A stretch of 40,129 nt of DNA from positions 1 through 40,129 of the forward strand of contig JAOPVX010000028.1 in the NCBI GenBank assembly GCA_025965975.1. The letters run 5' to 3'. The position numbers were made by a program, and so were the translations under genes. Source of the DNA: Mycobacterium sp. Its GTDB lineage: Bacteria; Actinomycetota; Actinomycetes; Mycobacteriales; Mycobacteriaceae. Shown one piece after another: positions 34,057-40,129 of the stretch (positions are counted from its first letter, which is position 1; every line of letters begins with the position of its first letter). Under the pieces are notes generated by a model. The model saw only the letters and a list, made by a program, of their open reading frames with translations. It was not told where the DNA came from and made no database searches.

Positions 34057-34060
34057 GGGA

Positions 34061-35251
34061 TCACACCTGTCCGAGAATGGCCGAGAAGTTGTTCTGCATC
34101 GCGCCGCCGACACCGCTGAGGTATCCGTATCTCGCGCCGTCGACCTGGCGCACCCCCGCGCTACCCCGCAGTTGCTCGACCAGCTCGATCAGCGTGAACA
34201 GACCACACATACCGGCATGGCTGAACGAGAGGAAGCCACCAGAGGTGTTGGTGGGCAGCCGCCCGCCGATCCGCAGTGCGCCGTTTTCCACGAACGCCCC
34301 GCCTTCACCTACCTTGCAGAATCCTGCGGACTCCACGCCGAACACCACGTTGATGGTGAAGTGATCGGCGATGCCGGCGACGTCGATCGCCTCGCGCGAG
34401 ACGCCCGAATGGGAGAAGGCGGTGTCGGCGGCCAGCTGGGCGGCGGGAAACTCTGCCAACGATGGACTCGAGTTCGCGTCGATGTGGCTGTGCCCTTCCC
34501 CGTATCCCAGCAGTCCGATCGGTACGTGGCGGCGGGCATCGCGCACAGCGGAGGCGGCCGTGACGACAATGGCTCCGGCGCCCTGATTGATCGCACAGCA
34601 GTCGAGCAGATGCAGCGGGTCGGCGATCATGCGGGAGGTGACGACTTCGTCGATCGTCAGTTCGCCGCGGTGGCCGTTGACCGACAGCGGGTGCAGCGTT
34701 GCGGCATAGCGCTGGGCGACCGCGATCTCGGCGAGCTGCTCAGCGGTAGTGCCGAATTCATACATATGGCGGGTGGCGAGCACGGAGTAGTCGGACACCC
34801 GAGTGGTGCCGTAGACATATTCATAGGGACCGCTGTTCATTGCCATGGCCGCGACGGCCTGGTCGCGATCGAGGCTGCCGGAACCCTCGGGTCGGCCTGC
34901 GATGGCCGTTGCGATGAGGACGGCTTCGGCCAAGCCCGTGGAGACGGCGTGCACGGCGAGATTGAGCCCAGCGGCGGCACCGGCCGCGCCAATCGAGCTT
35001 GCCGCATGGAATCGCAACGGCTTGCCCAGCAGATCGTAACCGAGGGCGGCGCCCGGAAGCTTCGACCGGATTCCCACACCCGGCGGCCCGTCATAAACCA
35101 GGCCGTCGATGTCGCTGAGATCAACGCCGGCGTCAGCGCAGGCGCCCTTCGCGCATTCAAACCACACGTCAGCCTGAATGCGGTCGGACAAATCGCCTTG
35201 CTTGGTCTGATGGACACCGGCAATGGCTGCCTCCCGGTGCGCTTGCGGCAT
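34061..35251 (-). CDS. thiolase-like protein without catalytic Cys (Ltp2/SCPx-type, probable retro-aldolase)
   Basis: This 396-residue thiolase fold protein starts at ATG 35249-35251 with GAGGAGGT before it. The region holding the nucleophilic Cys of thiolases reads HAASSIGAAGAAAGLNLA (82-99), with Ala/Ser and no Cys. The second catalytic Cys-Gly-Gly-Gly is GVGGAM (380-385). The C-terminal NTSGGFLSFSHAGMCG (335-350) keeps His345 of the G-H-P motif. Loss of both cysteines is the pattern of Ltp2-type aldolases, which cleave beta-hydroxy-acyl-CoA without CoA attack. The DUF35 partner gene is 4 bp downstream. It is probably not a true thiolase. It begins the minus-strand operon. Confidence 0.9.
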   Translation of the reverse strand: MPQAHREAAIAGVHQTKQGDLSDRIQADVWFECAKGACADAGVDLSDIDGLVYDGPPGVGIRSKLPGAALGYDLLGKPLRFHAASSIGAAGAAAGLNLAVHAVSTGLAEAVLIATAIAGRPEGSGSLDRDQAVAAMAMNSGPYEYVYGTTRVSDYSVLATRHMYEFGTTAEQLAEIAVAQRYAATLHPLSVNGHRGELTIDEVVTSRMIADPLHLLDCCAINQGAGAIVVTAASAVRDARRHVPIGLLGYGEGHSHIDANSSPSLAEFPAAQLAADTAFSHSGVSREAIDVAGIADHFTINVVFGVESAGFCKVGEGGAFVENGALRIGGRLPTNTSGGFLSFSHAGMCGLFTLIELVEQLRGSAGVRQVDGARYGYLSGVGGAMQNNFSAILGQV

Positions 35252-35440
35252 GCCTACCTCCTCGTAAGACCGGTCAGCAAGGTGATGTTGCCTCCGGTAG
35301 CCGTCCTGAATGAGTCGACACCGACGCCACCGCGCCGGCCTCGTCGAATGGCCGGCGAAGCACCGTTCGCGGATTCCCAACCGCACGGGTCCTGCGCAGA
35401 GCCAAGGGATGGGCCCACGGCCGGGTCGGACAGAAGCTCG

Positions 35441-35457
35441 TACACAACGTGTGTACC
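35441..35457. promoter_or_regulatory. perfect 7-bp inverted repeat, candidate operator
   Basis: GTACACA-ACG-TGTGTAC is a perfect palindrome with a 3-nt spacer beside the AT-rich block of the divergent region. Its size and symmetry suit a dimeric helix-turn-helix repressor or activator. The protein that binds it is not known and is not obviously encoded next to it. Confidence 0.55.
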
Positions 35458-35510
35458 ATCTATCGATAATGTATTGCAAGTCGTTGGTGATACATATATA
35501 GTCGGCATTT

Positions 35511-35525
35511 AACCAGATACTGGTT
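35511..35525. promoter_or_regulatory. 6-bp inverted repeat, second candidate operator
   Basis: AACCAG-ATA-CTGGTT is a perfect 15-nt palindrome 54 bp from the first one. A further pair ATGTAT (35469-35474) and ATACAT (35490-35495) lies between them. The spacing of symmetric sites is consistent with two operators flanking promoters. Confidence 0.45.
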
Positions 35526-35660
35526 CGGTGACTCAACGGCCTACGGCAGAGGCGTCGACCTCGACGTTGCGTCGAGCCAACACTCGTTGGTTCGACGAGA
35601 GCGTGGCCGACGAAAGCCGCGCTCGCAGTGACCATCTAGTTGCGCGAAGAAGGGCAGCCG

Positions 35661-36491
35661 ATGTCGGACATACTCATCGAGAAGCAGCGCCACACGACGA
35701 TTTTCACGCTCAACAAACCGGAGCGCATGAATTCGTTGAGTGCCTCCATGCTGGCGGCCCTCGCCGCGGGCATCCGGGAGTTCGAGAGCGATCCCGACCA
35801 GTACGTGGCGATAATTACCGGTGCAGGCGACAAGGCGTTCTGCGCGGGCGGCGATCTCAAGGAGATGGCGTCGAACGCCGCCGACGGGTCGCGCCTGCCG
35901 CTTTCCCGGAACCCCGACATCGCCGGCATCGCCGCGTGCGACAAGGTCACGATCGCTGCCGTCAATGGTCTGGCCGTAGCCGGCGGGCTCGAGGTCGCCA
36001 TCAGCTGCGATATCCGTATTGCCGCGGACAACGCGTGGTTCGGAGTGTTTGAAGTCAAGCACGGGATCATGGCTGGAGTCGCAGCCAATGTGCTTCCGCG
36101 GCTCATGCCAATCGGAGCGGTGATGGACCTGATGCTCAGCGGTGACCGACTGACCGCCGAGCTGGCACATCAATGGGGATTGGTGCAGCGGGTCGTCACA
36201 CGCGACAGACTGCTGGAGACCGCGATCGCCAAGGCGGACATGATCGCTCAAAACTCGCAAGCCGCCGTCTGGGGCACCAAGCAAGTGATCAAGTCGTGGC
36301 GCAACGCCTCGATGGCCGAGCAACAGCGCTACTACGAAGCGGTGCAGCACCGAGTCCTTCTCTCTGGCGACGTGTTCGAAGGCCCGCGCGCGTTCGCCGA
36401 AAAACGGCGCCCGGTTTACCGCAATGGATGGCCGACGCCCACCAACGTTCCAATGGAGGCGATGCGGGATGACAAGACCGTCACCGCGTGA
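35661..36491 (+). CDS. enoyl-CoA hydratase/isomerase family protein
   Basis: This 276-residue crotonase has both glutamates aligned with rat hydratase Glu144 and Glu164: AVAGGLEVAISCD and FGVFEVKHG. The oxyanion-hole segment is DKAFCAGGDLKEM. This fits hydration of an alpha,beta-unsaturated acyl-CoA, unlike the crotonase at 16501 that lacks the first Glu. The frame opens at TTG 35640, but AGAAGGG lies just before ATG 35661 (MSDILIEKQRHTT), which is preferred. It is the first gene of the plus-strand block, followed by a 417-bp gap before the ferredoxin. Confidence 0.92.
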   Translation: MSDILIEKQRHTTIFTLNKPERMNSLSASMLAALAAGIREFESDPDQYVAIITGAGDKAFCAGGDLKEMASNAADGSRLPLSRNPDIAGIAACDKVTIAAVNGLAVAGGLEVAISCDIRIAADNAWFGVFEVKHGIMAGVAANVLPRLMPIGAVMDLMLSGDRLTAELAHQWGLVQRVVTRDRLLETAIAKADMIAQNSQAAVWGTKQVIKSWRNASMAEQQRYYEAVQHRVLLSGDVFEGPRAFAEKRRPVYRNGWPTPTNVPMEAMRDDKTVTA

Positions 36492-36908
36492 CCCCTTGGG
36501 TGCGTGCACGATTGGCGACCCGGTCTACTCCGGGGTCATTGAGGCTGGTCGTGTTTCCGTGGGCGAGACGCCACGCACCGGAGGCCGGGAGTCGCTCGAT
36601 CGCGTACCCGCCCAGTGTGATCGCCCGGGCTCGCCGCCGGCGCGACGCCACACCTCCTCTGCTTCGAACTCGCCGATCCGTCGCCGCGCCGGCCATGCAG
36701 TTGGGCAATCCGCGGACGTGACCGTTCATGTCGAATGTCTTGGGCTCCGCCGGTTAACGGTCGCCGTAACGACGCCGTCGTTTACTCGTCACGATGGATG
36801 CCGCTTGGGCATCAGTCGGTGGCCGCTGGCAGGCGGACTCTCGCTCGGCGGTGGCCAGCGGGGCACCACGCGGTTGCTCTCCTACGCGAACTGAGGTGAT
36901 GAGGCTTC
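36492..36908. other. gap with possible NTF2-like remnant on the minus strand
   Basis: The region has no intact gene. A minus-strand frame from about 36729 to 36481 ends in GYAIERLPASGAWRLAHGNTT, which resembles the C-terminal strands of SnoaL/NTF2-like proteins (Y-x-x-x-R--G-WR-x-H). Its N-terminal half is Arg-rich and unlike the family, so this is probably the eroded tail of a lost gene rather than a working one. Confidence 0.3.
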
Positions 36909-37109
36909 ATGCCAATTGTCAGCGTTGACGCCAAATCGTGTGTCGGCCACGCCATCTGCACGATCCTGGACTCTGCGGTGTTCAATCTGGACGACGAAGG
37001 CGGTGTCGCGCACGTCAATGCCGATGCCGCGGCAGCCGCGTCCCCGTCCGCGATGAAGGACATCGCCGCAGCGTGCCCTGCCGGCGCGATCACGGTCGAA
37101 AACACTTGA
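36909..37109 (+). CDS. [3Fe-4S]-type ferredoxin
   Basis: This 66-residue ferredoxin has Cys11, Cys17 and Cys56-Pro57. The position of the missing fourth ligand is His14 (C-x2-H-x2-C), so a 3Fe-4S cluster, or a 4Fe-4S with His ligation, is expected. Mycobacterial ferredoxins of this kind serve P450s and Rieske oxygenases. Its place 16 bases before the extradiol frame and upstream of the Rieske alpha gene suggests it is the electron donor of that oxygenase. A reductase is not in the window. ATG 36909 has GAGGTGATGAGG upstream. Confidence 0.92.
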   Translation: MPIVSVDAKSCVGHAICTILDSAVFNLDDEGGVAHVNADAAAAASPSAMKDIAAACPAGAITVENT

Positions 37110-37163
37110 TCGCATTAGCTTTTGGCCGACGACATCAACGGCGTTACTGGATGGAAGGGATCG

Positions 37164-38126
37164 ATGGGTACTTCAGCAGTGAACGAGCTGGGGATTGCCG
37201 GCCTAGGCTACCTCGGCATCGACTCGACGGATCCCGACCAGTGGATTCCCTTCGGCCAGGACGTTCTCGGAATGCAAGCCACGGTCGCGGATGACACTGT
37301 GCGACTGAAGATGGACGTTCGTGTCTATCGGGTGGCGATTCATCGCGCAGATCGCGACGGTCTCGGTTACGTCGGCTGGGAGATGATCAGCCCGGCGGCA
37401 TTGGATTCGGCGGCCGAGCATCTTTCCCGATCTGGGGTCGCCGTGAAACGCGCTGACCGCCAGTGGGCTCTCGAGCGTGGGGTTGCCGACTTGGTGTCGT
37501 TCACCGATCCGTCCGGTGTGGCCACGGAACTGTTCGTGGGGGCACGGACGGAGGAGGCGCGCGAGTTCCGGTCACCGACCGGCGCCAGGTTCGTGACCGG
37601 CGACCAAGGCGCGGGGCACATCACCGTGGTGTGCTCCCAATACGACGAGAATTTCAAGTTCTATTCCGAGACGCTCAAGTTCGGAATCAGCGACTTCCTC
37701 GTGGGCGAACCGCTCCAGGTGGCGTTCATGGGTTGCAATCGACGCCACCACAGCATCGCGTTGATCGACGGAAAGGATGCGGCGCCCTCCGCGCTTGGCC
37801 ATTTCATGGTCGAGGTGGATGACCTAACCACGCTGGGTAAGGCCTATGACCGATGCGTAGACGGCGCGGCGCCCATTGAAATCACCATGGGCAAGCACTG
37901 GAACGATTGGATGACCTCTTTCTATGTGAAGTCACCGTCGGGCTTCACCATCGAGTATGGCTGGAACGGTCGTACGGTCGACCGTGCGACCTGGTCTGCG
38001 ATCCAGGGCAATGGAGAGATCAGCGTCTGGGGGCATCGGCCCACCTCGCCGGAAGCGGCGCGAACCCTCGGTCGCAAGACGTGGATCAAGGACTTCGCTG
38101 CGATGAAGGGGCAGGGCGCCCAATGA
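37164..38126 (+). CDS. type I extradiol ring-cleavage dioxygenase (VOC family)
   Basis: This 320-residue two-domain enzyme has Fe(II) ligands His152 (GAGHITVV), His213 (LGHFMVEVDD) and Glu264 (GFTIEYG), spaced as in BphC (146, 210, 260). The active-site His of BphC aligns with the RRHHSIAL segment and the Tyr with SFYVKSPSG. It cleaves a catechol next to its hydroxyls (meta cleavage), with BphC/HsaC-type substrates most likely. GGAAGGG lies before ATG 37164; the frame also opens at TTG 37122. It is in the same operon as the ferredoxin and Rieske genes. Confidence 0.95.
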   Translation: MGTSAVNELGIAGLGYLGIDSTDPDQWIPFGQDVLGMQATVADDTVRLKMDVRVYRVAIHRADRDGLGYVGWEMISPAALDSAAEHLSRSGVAVKRADRQWALERGVADLVSFTDPSGVATELFVGARTEEAREFRSPTGARFVTGDQGAGHITVVCSQYDENFKFYSETLKFGISDFLVGEPLQVAFMGCNRRHHSIALIDGKDAAPSALGHFMVEVDDLTTLGKAYDRCVDGAAPIEITMGKHWNDWMTSFYVKSPSGFTIEYGWNGRTVDRATWSAIQGNGEISVWGHRPTSPEAARTLGRKTWIKDFAAMKGQGAQ

Positions 38127-38185
38127 CCATCGTGGCGAATGGCCGACTCGAACATCGATCCGTCAGCGACCTCGGGGAGTAAGAC

Positions 38186-38539
38186 ATGTCAGGCGTGCGA
38201 TTGTTAGCCCAATTCAGGCTGAAGCCCGGCACGACGCGCGAATTCAGCAGTTCGTGGCAGGACAGGCTCAGAAGTGTGCGGACCGAGGACGGCTGTCTTC
38301 AGTACGAGCTCTTCACCAGCCTGGACGATCCGTGTCGGGTTGCCATGGTCGAAGCCTGGGGCAGTGTGGAGGCGTTCACGGCGCACACTCAGCGCGATGC
38401 TGCCCACAATACCAGGCCAACCGATGCGCTGCCCGGCGGCGAGCTCATCGCCGACGAACCGTTCACGGTCGAAATATATTGGGATAAAACATATTACGAT
38501 TACGACCCGGTCAACGACACGTTCGTCGTGGTCACCTAG
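38186..38539 (+). CDS. ABM-domain putative quinol monooxygenase
   Basis: This 117-residue ferredoxin-like dimer (antibiotic biosynthesis monooxygenase fold) has RLLAQFRLKPGTTREFSSSW, EDGCLQYELFTSLDDP and VEAWGSVEAFTAHTQ. Related cofactor-free proteins oxidise or degrade quinols (YgiN-type) or transform aromatic intermediates. In this operon it might remove toxic quinones from catechols. A 30-residue C-terminal extension with IYWDKTYYDYDPVNDT is unusual for the family. ATG 38186 follows GGGGAGTAAGAC. Confidence 0.82.
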   Translation: MSGVRLLAQFRLKPGTTREFSSSWQDRLRSVRTEDGCLQYELFTSLDDPCRVAMVEAWGSVEAFTAHTQRDAAHNTRPTDALPGGELIADEPFTVEIYWDKTYYDYDPVNDTFVVVT

Positions 38540-38585
38540 TCACGCACATTTCCCAGTCGGGTGGATCGGCGATCGTGGAGGTTAA

Positions 38586-39875
38586 ATGACAACGTCGGAG
38601 TTTGTGGCAGATCAAGAGATCTGCGACCTCGTCCAGCCTGAGCAGGGCAGGGTGCACAGCCGCGTCTACACCGATCCCGCTGTCTTCGATCGCGAATTGA
38701 AACACATCTTCTACTCGTCGTGGGTGTTCGTCGCCCACGAGAGTGAGGTGGCCACCGTCGGCGATTACAAGACGACCTACATAGGCCGGGTACCGGTAAT
38801 CGTCACCCGCGGCGACGATATGGCACTGCGGGTGCTTGTCAACCGCTGTGCTCATCGAGGCACGACGGTCTGCCAGCGGGAGCTCGGCAACGCAAATTTC
38901 TTCAAGTGTGAATATCACGGGTGGGTGTATGACAATGCGGGTGAACTGAAGGGGATAACGCTACGTAGCGGCTTTCAGGACGGTGAGATCCCTGCTGGTC
39001 TGGGGCTGGATCGCGCGCCACGCGTCGACGTCTATCAAGGATGCATCTTCGCTTCACTTACCGCCGAGGGCCCGGGGCTGCGCGAAACCTTGGGCGGGGC
39101 AGCCACATATCTCGATGAGTGGGCACAACGGTCACCGAACGGACGGCTCGTCGTCGCCGGGGTCACCCGTCAGCGATACGAGGGAAACTGGAAGCTGCAA
39201 GTCGAGGGCAGCAACGAGCGCTACCACGCCGAATTTCTCCATCGCGTTGACACCCAGATGAGCGCGCGCCTCGCTGCTCAACAGGGGACCATGGTCACCG
39301 CGAAGCGAACGCCGGTCGCCGCAGACGAACGAGGCATCGATTTCGGCAACGGTCACAGCTTGATGGAGATTCCGCCGGCGTATGGAACCGTTCAACTTGC
39401 GAAGTATCCGGCAGAACTCGTCGCGCAGGCAGTAAAGGACCTGGACACATCGGATCCGACGGACATTCTCGGACCGTATTGGCGCATGGTGGTGTTTCCC
39501 AACGTGGCCTTCGCGTCAACCCATTTCCGGGTGATCCGTCCGATCGACGTCAATCTCACCGAGGTCTCGCAGTACTACGTCGACGTGTCCGACTGGCCGG
39601 AATCGGCGAACCTGATCCGCAAGCGCGAGGAGGAAAGCTTCTACGGTGCAGCAGGCTTCGGTGCACCGGACGATTTCGAAATGTTCACCAGAATCCAGCG
39701 CGGCCTTGCTGCCAACGACTGGCCGGGCGCCAACCCGTGGGTGCTCTTCAAACGCGAGGTCACGACCGAGCGTATCGACGAGTCAGGAACTCGATACGCC
39801 CACGCCGCGAGCGAAATTGAGCAGCGCGCAATGTATTACGCATGGCGCGAGCTCATGGGATCGAAGAAGGACTGA
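38586..39875 (+). CDS. Rieske aromatic ring-hydroxylating dioxygenase, alpha subunit
   Basis: This 429-residue catalytic subunit cis-dihydroxylates an aromatic ring. The Rieske 2Fe-2S ligands are Cys88, His90, Cys108 and His111 (CAHRG, CEYHGW). The mononuclear iron ligands are His214 and His219 (ERYHAEFLH) and Asp362 or Asp363 (GAPDDFEMF). NWKLQVEGSNERYH has the spacing of the benzoate/toluate (BenA/XylX) group; the bridging Asp of that group is Glu211 here, a rare substitution. The beta-subunit gene follows 6 bp later, giving an alpha-beta type. GGAGGTTAA precedes ATG 38586. The ferredoxin at 36909 is the probable electron source. Confidence 0.95.
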   Translation: MTTSEFVADQEICDLVQPEQGRVHSRVYTDPAVFDRELKHIFYSSWVFVAHESEVATVGDYKTTYIGRVPVIVTRGDDMALRVLVNRCAHRGTTVCQRELGNANFFKCEYHGWVYDNAGELKGITLRSGFQDGEIPAGLGLDRAPRVDVYQGCIFASLTAEGPGLRETLGGAATYLDEWAQRSPNGRLVVAGVTRQRYEGNWKLQVEGSNERYHAEFLHRVDTQMSARLAAQQGTMVTAKRTPVAADERGIDFGNGHSLMEIPPAYGTVQLAKYPAELVAQAVKDLDTSDPTDILGPYWRMVVFPNVAFASTHFRVIRPIDVNLTEVSQYYVDVSDWPESANLIRKREEESFYGAAGFGAPDDFEMFTRIQRGLAANDWPGANPWVLFKREVTTERIDESGTRYAHAASEIEQRAMYYAWRELMGSKKD

Positions 39876-39881
39876 GGCGTG

Positions 39882-40129
39882 ATGACAGGACGCGAGCTAA
39901 CCGCCGACGTCTCCTTAGACATCGGCTTGGCAGGGGAACTTCTCACTCGTGAAGCCGAACTGTTGGATTCCGGGTGCCTCGACGAGTGGTTGGCCATAGG
40001 GACCGCCGACATGCGGTACCGGGTGCCGAAGCCGACCGCATTGCTCAACGACCGCATTGACATCATCAACGATCAGCGCGCCGACCTAGTTGAGCGGGTG
40101 TGGCGAATCCAGAACAGCGGATTGAACCA
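39882..40129 (+). CDS. Rieske dioxygenase beta subunit (partial, runs off the window)
   Basis: The first 82 complete codons are present. MTGRELTADVSLDIGLAGELL, then TREAELLDSGCLDEWLAIGTADMRY and VERVWRIQN match the N-terminal helices and first strand of the NTF2-like small subunits of ring-hydroxylating dioxygenases (E-A-x-L-L-D-x6-W-x-L; R-V-x-R). This subunit is structural. ATG 39882 lies 6 bp after the alpha-subunit stop; GTG 39879 is an alternative in the same frame. The gene is cut by the window edge, not broken. Confidence 0.88.
   Translation, partial: MTGRELTADVSLDIGLAGELLTREAELLDSGCLDEWLAIGTADMRYRVPKPTALLNDRIDIINDQRADLVERVWRIQNSGLN

Larger units (their letters stand above)
35252..35660. 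promoter_or_regulatory. divergent control region between the two main operons
   Basis: About 410 bp separate the minus operon (thiolase-like to alcohol dehydrogenase) and the plus operon (crotonase to Rieske enzyme). An AT-rich block (35455-35515) stands out from the GC-rich surroundings and probably holds both promoters. It contains the two palindromes listed separately. No gene is seen. Confidence 0.6.

Noticed and set aside
34016-35512. Long 498-codon plus-strand open frame opposite the thiolase-like gene
   Set aside because: It mirrors the third-codon GC bias of the minus-strand thiolase and DUF35 genes; its translation has no family resemblance and the minus-strand genes have clear motifs and ribosome-binding sites.
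1-40129. CRISPR array, rRNA or intact tRNA
   Set aside because: No regularly spaced repeats and no complete cloverleaf or rRNA-like sequence was seen on either strand.

Overview
The window looks like a chromosomal segment of an environmental mycobacterium (Mycolicibacterium/Mycobacterium, or at least a mycofactocin-bearing actinobacterium). The reasons are high GC, GTG and TTG starts, a mycofactocin-type SDR, a GAF-ANTAR protein, a mycobacterial-style single-domain nucleotide cyclase, an iron-containing redox enzyme next to a CDGSH protein and a HemK2-like methyltransferase, and paired FadE-like acyl-CoA dehydrogenases. The organism is inferred from gene content; no rRNA or intact tRNA is present to fix it.

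The left third (1-11.9 kb) is a patchwork of intact genes and wreckage. It opens with the C-terminal scrap of an IS110-type transposase. Next come the iron-redox enzyme gene, facing a CDGSH/methyltransferase pair, and a small catalase-fold-like protein. A katE-type catalase follows, broken by about eight frameshifts, a nonsense codon and deletions; its last readable frame runs straight into a class III adenylate/guanylate cyclase. Then come a GAF-ANTAR regulator, a TetR remnant, an SRPBCC protein, a 5'-truncated coiled-coil protein, a cluster of palindromes built on TGGACAT, a SIR2-domain protein frameshifted and cut at its 3' end, a dihydrofolate-reductase-like protein and a TetR regulator. 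A degenerate copy of a tRNA-Ala 3' end lies near 5.77 kb. Together these suggest repeated insertion and deletion.

The right two thirds (11.9-40.1 kb) are a dense and apparently intact catabolic region with one large STAND/SARP-type regulator (19575-22703, minus). Blocks in order are: FAD dehydrogenase and mycofactocin SDR (+); aldehyde dehydrogenase (-); crotonase and an acyl-CoA dehydrogenase pair (+); regulator (-); ornithine-cyclodeaminase-like protein, alpha/beta hydrolase, CoA ligase, DapA-like aldolase, CMD-family protein and NTF2-like protein (+); zinc alcohol dehydrogenase, aldehyde dehydrogenase, a second acyl-CoA dehydrogenase pair, DUF35 protein and Cys-less thiolase-like protein (-); then, across a divergent promoter with palindromes, a crotonase, a ferredoxin, an extradiol dioxygenase, an ABM-domain monooxygenase and a Rieske ring-hydroxylating dioxygenase alpha subunit with the start of its beta subunit (+, running off the window).

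The genes can be joined into one pathway: CoA activation of an acid, dehydrogenation and hydration of its side chain by heteromeric acyl-CoA dehydrogenases and crotonases, C-C cleavage by a DUF35/Cys-less thiolase pair acting as a retro-aldolase, ring dihydroxylation by the Rieske system, meta-cleavage by the extradiol enzyme, and release of small aldehydes by the DapA-like aldolase for the two aldehyde dehydrogenases. The mix of ring-attack and side-chain genes recalls ibuprofen (ipf), steroid side-chain and PAH pathways but matches none of them exactly. The substrate cannot be read from sequence alone; an aryl- or cyclo-alkanoic acid is my best inference.
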